A stretch of 64,000 bases of DNA from Pedobacter sp. PACM 27299 (GCF_001412655.1 NZ_CP012996.1:124001-188000), one strand, 5' to 3'. Shown: positions 45,356-54,638, counted from the first letter of the stretch. Notes: generated by a model from the sequence alone, not told the origin. Numbers and translations: made by a program.

Positions 45356-45437
45356 AAAAGGAGAACTATGCTTTGAAGACATTCCAATCTTTGCGTTTCA
45401 GCAAAGCTTCGGGGATGAAAAGTATAGTTCTCCTTTT
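45356..45437 (-). terminator. Long hairpin after ppc
   Basis: Perfect 14-bp outer stem AAAAGGAGAACTAT (45356-45369) / ATAGTTCTCCTTTT (45424-45437), and an inner stem CTTTGC/GCAAAG (45389-45406). It lies 10 nt past the ppc stop and has the same two-storey layout as the element at 43686-43776. Confidence 0.7.
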
Positions 45438-45446
45438 TAGTAGCAG

Positions 45447-48038
45447 TTAAGCGAGGTTTCTTCCCGCGTTTACGATACCATAAACGGTTCTGATAGATAG
45501 TTTTTCTAATGACTGCTGTTCTTCCTCAGAAATATTGTCATTTTGAAGCTGTTCTAATGCGTAATGCTGGATCAATACCAATGGCAGTACAATCTTCTCC
45601 CTAACGGAAATAGAGCGTTTCTCAACTGGGTAATTCTCCATCAGACTCTCATGTCCGGACAGCTTTAATAAAAGCTCCTTAGAGAGCTCAAATTCGTTGT
45701 AAAGCGTAGTCCAGAATGCGCCATATTCTGTATCATTGGCAAAATGGGCAGTAATGGCGAAATCGGCTTTGCTCATAGACATCATACAATTGTCGATAAT
45801 GGTTTTAAAGTAGCCGGATTCCTGATAAGTTTTAACCACTTTGTCCCAGTTTCCAAGATCTAACTGGCTTTTTAGTGCGGTTCCGATCCCGTAAAAACCT
45901 GGTATGTTTTGCTTCAGCTGGCTCCATGCGGTGACGAAACTGATGGCTCTTAAGTCTTCGAGCTTCAATGCTTCTCCAGAATTTCTCTTTACCGGTCTGC
46001 TGCTGATCGTAATCTTAGACAATAAGGTAAGCGGAGAGAATTTCTCCAGGTAGCTCAGGAACAAAGGATGTTTACGTAAGGAAACAAAGGCTTCAAAGCT
46101 TTCTGTAGCCATTTCATCCAATAGGTTTTTATGTAAAGGATCCAGCAGGATGTTGTGTTTTTCCTTCATGCCGGCAGAAATCCCCGCATTGATCAGTTGC
46201 TCCATATTAAATTCGGCACTGTCAATCGATCCGTATTGAGAGCTGATACTTTGACCCTGAACGGTTAACTGGATGTTTTTATTGGCAATTTCCTTACCCA
46301 TAGAAGCATAGAAACGGTGTGTTTTACCACCACCTCTGGAAGGAGGACCACCTCTGCCATCAAAGAAGGCCAGTTGAATATTATGCTTGTCGGCAGTTTC
46401 AGTAAGGGCTACTTTCGCATTAAAGATAGACCAGTTGGCCATCAAATAACCACCGTCTTTGGTACTGTCAGAGAAGCCCAGCATGATGTGCTGTTTACCG
46501 CCTCTGTTTTGTAAATGTTTTTTATAGAATGGGTGACTGTACAGCGTTTCCATGATTTCGGAAGCATCTGCAAGGTCATGTACGGTTTCAAAAAGAGGTA
46601 CGAAATCTATGGTCAGTTCATCTTCTGTCCAGCCATTATATAGGAACAGTTCGATCAGCTGTAAGATATCACTCGCCTGCTGGCAATTACTGATAATAAA
46701 CCTGTGACAGGCCATTTCTCCATTGATCTGCTGAATTTGCTTGATCTCTGCGATGGTTTGCAGGGTATCTTCCGTTAAAGAGTTTGCTGGTTCCGTGTAA
46801 TTCACCTTGGCACTTTTAAAGATCATGGCCTTGATCTTCTCCTGCTCATTTAGGTTTTCATAGTTTTCAGGATACAGGGTCGTTAAAGGCTTGCTCTGGC
46901 GGCAATAAGTATGTACATCTCTTAGTACCCTGCTGTCTTGGCGGATGTCTAAAGAGGCAAAGTGACTGCCGTAAAGCTCCATCTTGCGGATCAGGTCTGA
47001 AACAAGGTCGGCAAACAAGCCGTCATGGTCTTCTAAAAGCGTGGTTTTAATCTTGTTCAGGATCTCAATTAAGCTGGCAGAAATGTCTTCTGTAGCAATA
47101 TTTGGATTAAAGGCCTGTGCGTATAGCGTTTCTTGTACTAAGGCAATATTTTCTTCTACACCTCTAAAGGTAATACGGCGTTTCAGATTTCTAAAGTCCC
47201 TGTAATAACATCTGAAAAGGATCTGACGCAGCATTTTGGACACCTGAATGGTAGAATCGGCATGCACATTAGGATTCCCGTCACGATCGCCTCCTGGCCA
47301 GAAGCCAAGTTCGATGATTTTTTTAGATTCCAGGTTATAATCATTTAAGCTTTGGTCAATCTCCGATTGGATATTGGCAGCAGCAAAATAGAATACATTT
47401 TCCAGGTACCAGGCCAGGCTCAAAGCTTCATCTACTGGAGTAGGTGATTTTTTGTTAAAGAATGGCGTTTTACCCAATTGCTGCAGCAGCTGATTGATGG
47501 TAGAAATGTCATTCGTCTTAATGGCGGTGGTTAAGTCGGTAATGATCGATAGCACACTTCCAGGATAGAACTGGGTAGGGTGGGCGGTCAGTACCAGTCT
47601 CAGGGAAAACTCTTCAATTAGTTTCTCAATTTTTTCGGTTAAGGCTGGATTGTCAACCGCCTTCTTCAGATAAACAAGTAAAGCACTGTGTTCTTCTTCT
47701 GCATTTAGTTTATTGAAGGAGGCATCTTCAACAGCATCAAACAATACCACCTGGCGTTCGATGTATTGAATGAAGCGGAAAAGTAGGTCGATAATGTCTT
47801 TCTTAGAATTATTTTGGGTATACTTTTCAAAAAATGCATTAATGATTCCTGCTGGCGTTTCGTGGTTCTTGACACCATCTTCGCAATACTTAATGAAGAG
47901 CGGAAGCAAAGTTCCGGTATCTTTTACTCTGTAGAAGGGAAGGGTAAGGAAAAGGCTGTTGTAAAGTTCAAATCTGGAGACAACCTCATTGTTGAATACG
48001 GACTCTCTCTGGCCTTTAGCGCGTTGTTTCTGCATCAT
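45447..48038 (-). CDS. ppc: Phosphoenolpyruvate carboxylase
   Basis: 863 residues. It fixes bicarbonate onto PEP to give oxaloacetate, feeding the TCA cycle. The catalytic histidine motif VLTAHPTQFYPGS (about residue 155) is present. The second signature reads FFDGRGGPPSRGGGKTHRFY, a variant of the classical GRGGTVGRGG loop seen in Bacteroidota. LGFSDSTKDGGYLMANW, and QTSRPVKR-like substrate-binding residues near ITISSRPVKRNSG, are intact. It is monocistronic, with its own hairpin downstream. Confidence 0.95.
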   Translation of the reverse strand: MMQKQRAKGQRESVFNNEVVSRFELYNSLFLTLPFYRVKDTGTLLPLFIKYCEDGVKNHETPAGIINAFFEKYTQNNSKKDIIDLLFRFIQYIERQVVLFDAVEDASFNKLNAEEEHSALLVYLKKAVDNPALTEKIEKLIEEFSLRLVLTAHPTQFYPGSVLSIITDLTTAIKTNDISTINQLLQQLGKTPFFNKKSPTPVDEALSLAWYLENVFYFAAANIQSEIDQSLNDYNLESKKIIELGFWPGGDRDGNPNVHADSTIQVSKMLRQILFRCYYRDFRNLKRRITFRGVEENIALVQETLYAQAFNPNIATEDISASLIEILNKIKTTLLEDHDGLFADLVSDLIRKMELYGSHFASLDIRQDSRVLRDVHTYCRQSKPLTTLYPENYENLNEQEKIKAMIFKSAKVNYTEPANSLTEDTLQTIAEIKQIQQINGEMACHRFIISNCQQASDILQLIELFLYNGWTEDELTIDFVPLFETVHDLADASEIMETLYSHPFYKKHLQNRGGKQHIMLGFSDSTKDGGYLMANWSIFNAKVALTETADKHNIQLAFFDGRGGPPSRGGGKTHRFYASMGKEIANKNIQLTVQGQSISSQYGSIDSAEFNMEQLINAGISAGMKEKHNILLDPLHKNLLDEMATESFEAFVSLRKHPLFLSYLEKFSPLTLLSKITISSRPVKRNSGEALKLEDLRAISFVTAWSQLKQNIPGFYGIGTALKSQLDLGNWDKVVKTYQESGYFKTIIDNCMMSMSKADFAITAHFANDTEYGAFWTTLYNEFELSKELLLKLSGHESLMENYPVEKRSISVREKIVLPLVLIQHYALEQLQNDNISEEEQQSLEKLSIRTVYGIVNAGRNLA

Positions 48039-48239
48039 CTTTATGGTTCATTTTTTCGCGCTTAAGCTACCAAAAATGATTCGGAAAAGGGAATAATGCG
48101 GTTAATTAATTTAATTGCGGTTGTGGACTAAATTTATTAACTTAGAGGTATAGAGGTTATACAAATTCCTTTTAAAGAATTGCCGAGTTTGGCGTATGCG
48201 CTGAAATGAGGCAGAATTAATTGTTAATTTTTTGGGGTT

Positions 48240-48273
48240 AAACAGCCGTTAAGAATATTCTTAACGGCTGTTT
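48240..48273. terminator. 34-bp perfect palindrome downstream of the efflux operon
   Basis: AAACAGCCGTTAAGAAT followed directly by its exact complement, centred between 48256 and 48257. On the + strand it runs into TTTTTG. It lies 3 nt beyond the end of the MFS gene, so it most probably terminates the - strand operon, but without a loop of unpaired bases. Confidence 0.65.
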
Positions 48274-48276
48274 TTG

Positions 48277-49824
48277 TTAGTGTACGTCTACCGGAATGGC
48301 AACGTTTTTCTTGAATTTCTGTAAGTACAGCAATGGAATAGAGCACAATAGCACCAATCCTGCCACCCAATAGGCGTCGCTGTAGGTCAGCAGTAAACTT
48401 TGTTTGGTTACCGCACCTTCAATTGCTTTCAATGCCAGTGATTTGGCATCCAGGTAATTGTAGCCCTTTGCGATAAAGCCCTGAATATAGCCATTGAAAC
48501 GCTCTGTAAAGGCCGGGTTGTTTTCGTTGACATTCACCAGTAAGTTACTGCGGTGGAAGCCTTGACGAACGTGGATTAAGGTCGTTAAGGCTGCAATACC
48601 AAAAGATCCGCCCAATTGTCTCATCATGTTGTTCAATCCTGATCCCTGTCCGATTTCAGCACCTTTCAGGTCCTGAATCGCCAATGTAGTCAGCGGTACA
48701 AATAGTAAGGCCATACCTACACCTCTAATGATCAGTGGCAGGAAGAAATCTCCGGTTCCCGATTGTAAAGTCGAGTTGCTTAGCATAGAACAGAAAACGA
48801 AGAAAAGGAACATTCCAATGGTTGCCATAAACTGTGCAGGGATATTTTTCTTGAGCATGATCCCGATAAAAGGCATCATGACAATCGTACAAAGTCCCCC
48901 TGGGAATAGCAATTCTCCAGTTTGAAGCGGCGAGAAGCCCAGTAAATTCTGACAAAAAACCGGAAATACAAACACAGAACCATATAATCCGAATCCTAAA
49001 ATAAAGGAGGTAAACATCCCTACAGAGAAACTACGGTGCCTCATAATTTTAAAATTCACAATCGGGTGATCTGTGCTCAGTTCTCTCCAGATGAAGAGCA
49101 ATAAGCCCAATACGGAAGCCACAGCCAATGCCGTAATGTATGGTGTAGCGAACCAATCTTCACTTTCTCCTTTTTCTAAAACCGTTTGTAAACTACCTAC
49201 AGCAATCGCGAGTAACACGATGCCCCACCAATCTACCGGCATTCCTTTTCCTTCTTTTGGTGTTTCCCTCACAAAGGTATAGGTACAGTACGCGGCGAGA
49301 ATTCCAACGGGAATGTTCACATAAAAGATCAGTGGCCAGGAGCTCACTTCCAGTAAATATCCACCAATAGTTGGACCTACAGTAGGGCCTACTACGGCTC
49401 CCAGTCCAAATAATGCGGTGGCAATACCGATATCTTCTCGGGGCCAGGTTTCAATTAAGATGGCTTGTGCGGTAGAAATTAATCCTCCTCCAGCAAGTCC
49501 CTGAAGGATACGAAAGGCGATAAGTTCTTCCAGATTGGTCGCATTTCCGCAAAGGAAAGAGGCGATGGTAAAGAGAACAATGGAAAAAAGGAAATAATTT
49601 TTACGTCCGAAACGACTCCCCAGCCAGCCGGACATGGGTAAAACGATCACATTCGCGACCGCGTAACCGGTGGATAACCAGGCCACGTCCTCGAGGGTTG
49701 CGCCCAGGTTACCCTGTATCTGAGGGATGGCAACGTTCACAATGGTGGTATCAATCAGCTCCAGTAAGGAGGCTGTGATTACCGTGAACGTGATCACCCA
49801 CTTTTTTAAACCTTTCTCGGCCAT
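48277..49824 (-). CDS. DHA2-family MFS drug efflux permease (EmrB/QacA-like)
   Basis: 515 residues with about 14 hydrophobic segments, as in DHA2 transporters. Motifs: LIDTTIVNVAIPQIQGNL at the first helix (the Asp of motif D1), GWLGSRFGRKNYFL (motif A), and GLGAVVGPTVGPTIGGYL (motif C, antiporter signature). It exports drugs or other toxic compounds by proton antiport, together with the membrane-fusion and TolC proteins encoded upstream. It is last in the operon, 4 nt after hlyD. Confidence 0.94.
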   Translation of the reverse strand: MAEKGLKKWVITFTVITASLLELIDTTIVNVAIPQIQGNLGATLEDVAWLSTGYAVANVIVLPMSGWLGSRFGRKNYFLFSIVLFTIASFLCGNATNLEELIAFRILQGLAGGGLISTAQAILIETWPREDIGIATALFGLGAVVGPTVGPTIGGYLLEVSSWPLIFYVNIPVGILAAYCTYTFVRETPKEGKGMPVDWWGIVLLAIAVGSLQTVLEKGESEDWFATPYITALAVASVLGLLLFIWRELSTDHPIVNFKIMRHRSFSVGMFTSFILGFGLYGSVFVFPVFCQNLLGFSPLQTGELLFPGGLCTIVMMPFIGIMLKKNIPAQFMATIGMFLFFVFCSMLSNSTLQSGTGDFFLPLIIRGVGMALLFVPLTTLAIQDLKGAEIGQGSGLNNMMRQLGGSFGIAALTTLIHVRQGFHRSNLLVNVNENNPAFTERFNGYIQGFIAKGYNYLDAKSLALKAIEGAVTKQSLLLTYSDAYWVAGLVLLCSIPLLYLQKFKKNVAIPVDVH

Positions 49825-49828
49825 CTTG

Positions 49829-50872
49829 TTAGTCTTTTATAGAAACGGAAACTTTTACACTCATTCCAGGACGAAGTTTTTCCAGGATTTCTTTTGGAGC
49901 GTTGGTAATCTTAATCTTTACCGGAATACGTTGCACTACTTTCACGAAATTTCCTGTCGCATTATCTGGAGGAAGAAGCGAACCTTTTGCACCTGTAATC
50001 GGCGCGAAATTGTATACTTCACCTTGAACTTCCGCATTTGGATAAGCATCTACTTCTACTTTTACTTTTAAGCCCGGTTTGATGTCTTCCAACTGCGTTT
50101 CTTTGAAGTTTGCAGTTACATAAATGCTGTTGTCATTCACGATAGAAAACAAAGATTGTCCAGCTTGAACCAATTGTCCTTTTTGAACATTCTTTTTAGA
50201 AACAATCCCTGTTGCAGGAGCTTTAATATCGGTATAAGACAACTGTAATTTCGCGAAATCTACATCTGACTGGCGTTGTGTAACTCCATTATGGCTCACT
50301 GCCAGTTGAGATTGTGTAGTTCCTACTTGTTTTACTGCTGCAGCATATTGATCATTTGCAGCTGTAAAAGCGGCTTGTGCAGATTCTTTCTGCGCTTTAG
50401 CCTGGTCAAATTGCTGCTGGGTGATTGAACCATCTTTTACCAGATTTGCATAACGCTCATAATCTTTTTGCGCTAGGGATAATTTTACCCTTGCAGCTTC
50501 GATATTTGCTCTTGCAGTGCTGGTATTTGCTGCGGTAGCGGCAATCTGAGATTCAGAAACCCCTACACCTGCACTAGCACCCATCTGGCCTGCCTGCGCT
50601 TGTTCTAGCTTCACTTTATAGTCGCTGTCGTCAAGTTTCACCAAAACATCGCCTTCTTTTACTCTCGTGTTTTCTTCGAAATTGATGTCTTTTACGTAAC
50701 CGCCAACACGTGCAACAACCGGACTGATGTCGCCATCAATCTGTGCATCATCCGTGTCTACGTGTTTGCTGTAATAGATGAATTCTTTTACCCCGAAAAT
50801 CCCGCCTACAATGATCAATACTGCTAATATGATCGGGATTACTATATTCTTTTTTTTCTTTTCAGTTTCCAT
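49829..50872 (-). CDS. HlyD-family membrane fusion protein (EmrA-like)
   Basis: 347 residues: an N-terminal transmembrane helix (VIPIILAVLIIVGGIFG, about 11-27), then a lipoyl half-motif (VGGYVKDINFEENTRVKEGDVLVKLD), a long coiled-coil hairpin (about 80-190, Ala/Gln rich), the second lipoyl half (APATGIVSKKNVQKGQLV), and a beta-barrel domain. It links the inner-membrane permease to the outer-membrane channel. It is between tolC and the permease, and the genes are tightly packed. Confidence 0.94.
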   Translation of the reverse strand: METEKKKKNIVIPIILAVLIIVGGIFGVKEFIYYSKHVDTDDAQIDGDISPVVARVGGYVKDINFEENTRVKEGDVLVKLDDSDYKVKLEQAQAGQMGASAGVGVSESQIAATAANTSTARANIEAARVKLSLAQKDYERYANLVKDGSITQQQFDQAKAQKESAQAAFTAANDQYAAAVKQVGTTQSQLAVSHNGVTQRQSDVDFAKLQLSYTDIKAPATGIVSKKNVQKGQLVQAGQSLFSIVNDNSIYVTANFKETQLEDIKPGLKVKVEVDAYPNAEVQGEVYNFAPITGAKGSLLPPDNATGNFVKVVQRIPVKIKITNAPKEILEKLRPGMSVKVSVSIKD

Positions 50873-50893
50873 TGGAATTTATATAAAAGGTTT

Positions 50894-52207
50894 TTATTGG
50901 GAGATTTTTCCCGTTGATTTTAATAAGGTATAATAGGCGAGTCCGGCATCGGCTTTAGCCAGTTCCAGGTTAATTTTAGCCTGGTATAACAGCGTTTCTG
51001 CATCAATTCTATCAATGGCAGAGGCCACGTTGTTTTTATATTTTGAAGCCAGTAATTTGTCGTTTTCTGTGGCCTGTGCGATAGAAGTCTCTAATACTTT
51101 AATCTTGTTGACCGACAGCTGGTAATTCTGATAATTTCTATTCACTTCAGTTTTCACCTGGTCGGAAAAAACATCTTTCTGAAGTTCTACGTCTTTCTGC
51201 TGAATTCTGGCATCAGTTACTTTATGCTTATTGGTCCAAAGTGTACCGATATTCCAAGAAACATTGGCGCCTAAAGTCATAGGTACTAAAAACTGATGAG
51301 TTGGCGGGATGAAAGAACCGCTTGGGTTGATATAATACAAATCTGCCCCAACGCCTACGGTAGGCAAAGTATTGGCTTTTACAGACTTAATATTTACCTC
51401 GGCTACTTTATTCCTGATGTCAAACTGTCTCAACTCCTGACGGTTTGCGAAGGCCTGATCCAGGTAGCTGCTTAACGCAGGAAGGGTTTTCAGGTTATCG
51501 TTAGGATCTGTTGGCAGCAGCTCGGTATCTTCAGAAATCCCTAGCAATACATCCAGATTGTAGTTTATAATCTTTCGGTTGTTTTCAATCTCCATCTCTG
51601 TTAAAGAGACGTTTGCTTGTTGCAACTGGAACCTGAGCACGTCATTTTTGGTGACGATACCCTGGCTAAAAAACCTTTCTGCCTGTTTCAGCTGGCCAGC
51701 GATGGATTCCAGATTTTGCGCCACCACCTTTTTACTTTGGATGATTTTGTAAAGTGAAAAATAAGTGTTGATCACCGCATAGCTGATCTCCTCCTTATCT
51801 TTATCTGCATCTAATCTGGCCACCTCTGTTAGCAAACGAGTGGATTCCTCTGCGTACCTCAGCTTTCCACCACCATAAATCAGCTCTTTTACGCTTGCTG
51901 TACCCACAAATGCATCTGCACGTTTTGGCAAATTAATTGGGTCAGCACCGCCGATGATGAGTTGATTGGTTGGAATTTCAGCATGATTGTACAGAAAAGA
52001 AGCCTCTGCCGTTGGCAAAGCCATGTCTTTGGCAATGCTCAGCTGATTGATCGCTGCATCTACCTTGTTCTGAGAACGCTTCAGGTTTTTGCTGTTTTCA
52101 ATGCCGAGCTGTATGGCCTCCGATAAGCTCAGGTTTTTGGTGTTTTGCGCGTAAAGCATTCCCGGCAGGAGCAATGCGATGACGCTGAACTTGATTCTAT
52201 TTATCAT
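50894..52207 (-). CDS. TolC family outer-membrane efflux protein
   Basis: 437 residues with a signal peptide (IKFSVIALLLPGMLYAQ). Two internal OEP repeats with long helices, for example LSLSEAIQLGIENSKNLKRSQNKVDAA at the start of the first repeat. It forms the trimeric exit duct of the tripartite pump. Its start overlaps the 3' end of the TetR gene by 11 nt, so the two are co-transcribed and probably translationally coupled. Confidence 0.93.
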   Translation of the reverse strand: MINRIKFSVIALLLPGMLYAQNTKNLSLSEAIQLGIENSKNLKRSQNKVDAAINQLSIAKDMALPTAEASFLYNHAEIPTNQLIIGGADPINLPKRADAFVGTASVKELIYGGGKLRYAEESTRLLTEVARLDADKDKEEISYAVINTYFSLYKIIQSKKVVAQNLESIAGQLKQAERFFSQGIVTKNDVLRFQLQQANVSLTEMEIENNRKIINYNLDVLLGISEDTELLPTDPNDNLKTLPALSSYLDQAFANRQELRQFDIRNKVAEVNIKSVKANTLPTVGVGADLYYINPSGSFIPPTHQFLVPMTLGANVSWNIGTLWTNKHKVTDARIQQKDVELQKDVFSDQVKTEVNRNYQNYQLSVNKIKVLETSIAQATENDKLLASKYKNNVASAIDRIDAETLLYQAKINLELAKADAGLAYYTLLKSTGKISQ

Positions 52208-52823
52208 TATTGGGAGTTAAATACACGATGAGAATGTCTTTTAGATGAGCGATTAGACGGTTGGTAATCACGGATTTGTCTTCTTCGTTGTTGATATCGA
52301 GAATCGTGCCATAGGTGATTTTTGCAGGAGAGATGGCCACGTTGCTAATGGTGCCCATTACTGTAGCAATAAGCATTCTCACATCTACCTGTCGGAAACT
52401 ACCTTCTGTAATGCCATCATCAATGATTTGTTCAATCACAACAAGGTTATTGGCCATGGAGTTCTTTACTTTCAGAAACATCTCCGGGCGCTGGGAAAGC
52501 GTCAGTTCTCTGTGCATCATTTTATGCAGACCTGGGTTACATAAAATACGCTTCGCATAGTTTTCAACTACTTTCAGTAATTTTTCCATGTGAGAGAGTT
52601 TATCCTGACTGATGCTGAGGAGCTGCTCATTGAAACCGAAGATTCTTTTGGACATAATTTCCATGAAAACTCCTTCTTTGGAGCCGAAGTAGTAGTTGAT
52701 CATGGACATGTTAGCTCCTGATTCTTTCGCGATTTGGCGGGTAGAAGTACCTTCGTAGCCCAATTCTGTAAACAATCGCTCCGCAGCGTCCAGAATACTT
52801 GCCTTTTTATCTGCTTTTTCCAT
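52197..52823 (-). CDS. TetR/AcrR-family regulator of the efflux operon
   Basis: 208 residues from the ATG at 52823 (MEKADKKASILDAA); the TTG at 52853 adds 10 residues overlapping the palindrome. The N-terminal helix-turn-helix has the TetR pattern ILDAAERLFTELGYEGTSTRQIAKESG followed by SMINYYFGSKEGV. The C-terminal ligand domain is variable. It is the first gene of the operon tetR-tolC-hlyD-MFS, an arrangement typical of auto-regulated efflux. The inducing ligand is unknown. Confidence 0.93.
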   Translation of the reverse strand: MEKADKKASILDAAERLFTELGYEGTSTRQIAKESGANMSMINYYFGSKEGVFMEIMSKRIFGFNEQLLSISQDKLSHMEKLLKVVENYAKRILCNPGLHKMMHRELTLSQRPEMFLKVKNSMANNLVVIEQIIDDGITEGSFRQVDVRMLIATVMGTISNVAISPAKITYGTILDINNEEDKSVITNRLIAHLKDILIVYLTPNNDK

Positions 52824-52849
52824 TTCTAAATTTGACGAAGCAAAATTAA

Positions 52850-52861
52850 TCAATCGATTGA
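52850..52861. promoter_or_regulatory. Probable operator of the TetR-type regulator
   Basis: Perfect 12-bp palindrome TCAATCGATTGA, centred 33 nt upstream of the TetR start codon. Its symmetry, size and position fit an operator for autoregulation, although TetR operators are usually a little longer. Confidence 0.5.
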
Positions 52862-53004
52862 ATAGTTGTAGGGCTGGACTAGATTTCGAGTCTTAATTGA
52901 CAAACGGTTGACAATATATACGGCAATATTAAGTGGATAGTTCTGTGCTTGCTGCTTCCTATTTTGAAATAAATCAATATCTTTGAGGCCTAAGTATATT
53001 AAAA

Positions 53005-53187
53005 ATGACTAACGAAGAAAATAACAACAGTTTTGATTGGGTATATTATGTTTTAGGCCTGTTTTTCGGAACTTTAACAGCAGCAATAATCTCAGGCGCA
53101 TTTTTATGGTCTGTATTAGGTGGAATTATTGGATTTATTCTTTCCGCAATGTTCTTGAACGGATTGGTTAAAGGACGCGAATACTAG
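53005..53187 (+). CDS. Small two-helix membrane protein
   Basis: 60 residues: an acidic N-terminus (MTNEENNNSFDW), then two hydrophobic helices (YYVLGLFFGTLTAAIISGAF and VLGGIIGFILSAMFLN) and a short basic tail ending KGREY. The strong two-span pattern and clean start argue that it is a real gene. No family is recognised. It is monocistronic, divergent from the efflux operon. Confidence 0.7.
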   Translation: MTNEENNNSFDWVYYVLGLFFGTLTAAIISGAFLWSVLGGIIGFILSAMFLNGLVKGREY

Positions 53188-53394
53188 TCTTTTTCCCATT
53201 TTTTAATAGGAACTGCTAATCTGAACTGACCGTTTATTCCTAAACGATCCATTTGGAAGCAAGAAGAAAGGACACCATGTCATTTGTGTGACCTGAAATC
53301 TGGTTGCTAAGGTTTTGTAAGGTTAGTCAGCATAGTCATTAATATCGGCGTATTACGCAATTCAATTCATTGAAATAACATATAAGTAATATAG

Positions 53395-53430
53395 AAAATG
53401 CCGGATCATCAATTGATCCGGCATTTTTCA
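53395..53430. terminator. Strong terminator between the small membrane gene and the sigma operon
   Basis: 14-bp perfect stem AAAATGCCGGATCA (53395-53408) / TGATCCGGCATTTT (53414-53427) with a 5-nt loop and a T-run on the + strand. Apart from this, the 53188-53491 gap shows nothing. It could serve either convergent gene. Confidence 0.8.
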
Positions 53431-53491
53431 TTTAAAGCCTTAGTTAAAGTGGTATAAAGGGTGTTTATATAAGGAGTATTGACTGATTTTC

Positions 53492-54001
53492 TTAAGAAAT
53501 CCCATTCTCCTGATGGCTATGACGCTTTGTTCGCAGAAAACTGTCTAGATAAGCGAAAGCCAATAGAACATCTACAAATAGAAATATTTTAATGAAAGTG
53601 GGCGTGAAGTATTTACTAAAGTCCAGTTGTCCGGAGCTGAATAACTTGCCGAATTTTGCATCCTGAAAAGTAAAATCGCTATTGGCGACAATATAAGTCA
53701 CTATGGCGAGCATCGAAAAGATGAAAAACCCAGAGATACTATAAATAATGCGTTTGTCTACCTTCGTCTTCATCGATACCGGTGCGATTTCCAGCTTTAC
53801 CTGCTCCATCACATTTCTTGTAAATGACATGGAAGGTTCTTCCAAACCCAATCCGCTCATCTCTTTATTGATTTCCAGGAACTCCTGATATAGGGAACGG
53901 TATACTGGATCTGAGGCAATCTTAGCTTCCACAGCCAATTGCTGTTCCTGGCTGCTGCTGCCATCAATATAATCCCAGATTTCTTCTTCTATAGTGATCA
54001 T
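53492..54001 (-). CDS. Membrane anti-sigma-factor-like protein
   Basis: 169 residues. The N-terminal ~60 residues (EEEIWDYIDGSSSQEQQLAVEAKIASDPVYR in pattern) match the cytosolic zinc-less anti-sigma/zf-HC2-like helical domain of Bacteroidota. Two transmembrane helices follow (IIYSISGFFIFSMLAIVTYIV and FIKIFLFVDVLLAFAYL). The start overlaps the sigma gene by 4 nt (ATGA), so the pair is coupled. Inferred: it holds the sigma factor inactive at the inner membrane until a signal arrives; it has not been tested. Confidence 0.78.
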   Translation of the reverse strand: MITIEEEIWDYIDGSSSQEQQLAVEAKIASDPVYRSLYQEFLEINKEMSGLGLEEPSMSFTRNVMEQVKLEIAPVSMKTKVDKRIIYSISGFFIFSMLAIVTYIVANSDFTFQDAKFGKLFSSGQLDFSKYFTPTFIKIFLFVDVLLAFAYLDSFLRTKRHSHQENGIS

Positions 54002-54579
54002 AATAATTCCTTTACTTCGTCTTTTAACAAATATTGTAATTTTTCTTTCAGTCTGATTCTGGCGCGGTGCAATTTTACTTTTACCGTGTTGCTTTCCATA
54101 TTGAGCGTCTTTCCGATCTCTTCCAGACTTTGTTCGCCCTGATAGAACAGGGTGATGATACTGGCATCATCGGCAGAGAGTAAGGCAATGGCCTGGTTGA
54201 GGTACACATAACCCGATCTTTTTTCTACCAGGTCTGAATTGAAGTCAGAAGTATGGTTTTCCAGCTGAAGGATACTCCCTTCATCGTCGATCGATTGTAC
54301 ATCCAGTCGCTTTTTGCGTAAAAAGCTCATGGACGTGGTGTAGGTGATAGTATACAGCCAGGTAGAAAATTTTGCAGTCTGCTTATAGGTACCGAGGGCC
54401 TTGTATGCTTTAATGAAACAATCCTGTGCGATCTCTTCTGCATCTTCCCGACGTTTGGAAAAACGCATTGCCAATGTAAATACAAAGCGCTGATGACGTT
54501 TTACCAGTTCGGAAAAAACCGCGGTATTGCCCGACAGGACTTCAGTAATTAGCTCGTTATCGGATTGCTTATGCTGCAT
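53998..54579 (-). CDS. ECF RNA polymerase sigma factor
   Basis: 193 residues. Region 2: RHQRFVFTLAMRFSKRREDAEEIAQDCFIKAYKAL, then FSTWLYTITYTTSMSFLRKKR with the -10 recognition helix. Region 4: LEEIGKTLNMESNTVKVKLHRAR with the -35 helix-turn-helix. Regions 1.1 and 3 are absent, as in ECF factors. It is first in a two-gene operon with its anti-sigma-like partner. A perfect GC-rich palindrome lies just upstream. Confidence 0.93.
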   Translation of the reverse strand: MQHKQSDNELITEVLSGNTAVFSELVKRHQRFVFTLAMRFSKRREDAEEIAQDCFIKAYKALGTYKQTAKFSTWLYTITYTTSMSFLRKKRLDVQSIDDEGSILQLENHTSDFNSDLVEKRSGYVYLNQAIALLSADDASIITLFYQGEQSLEEIGKTLNMESNTVKVKLHRARIRLKEKLQYLLKDEVKELL

Positions 54580-54587
54580 ATATTTTT

Positions 54588-54599
54588 AGACGCGCGTCT
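54588..54599. promoter_or_regulatory. Palindrome upstream of the ECF sigma gene
   Basis: Perfect 12-bp AGACGCGCGTCT, 8 nt before the sigma start codon, GC-rich inside an AT-rich leader. It is too close to the start for a normal promoter, so it may be a repressor-binding site or an RNA hairpin in the 5' leader affecting translation. Confidence 0.35.
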
Positions 54600-54638
54600 T
54601 TTAGATAGTTTTATATAGGGAATTAGGTGGTTCTAGAT

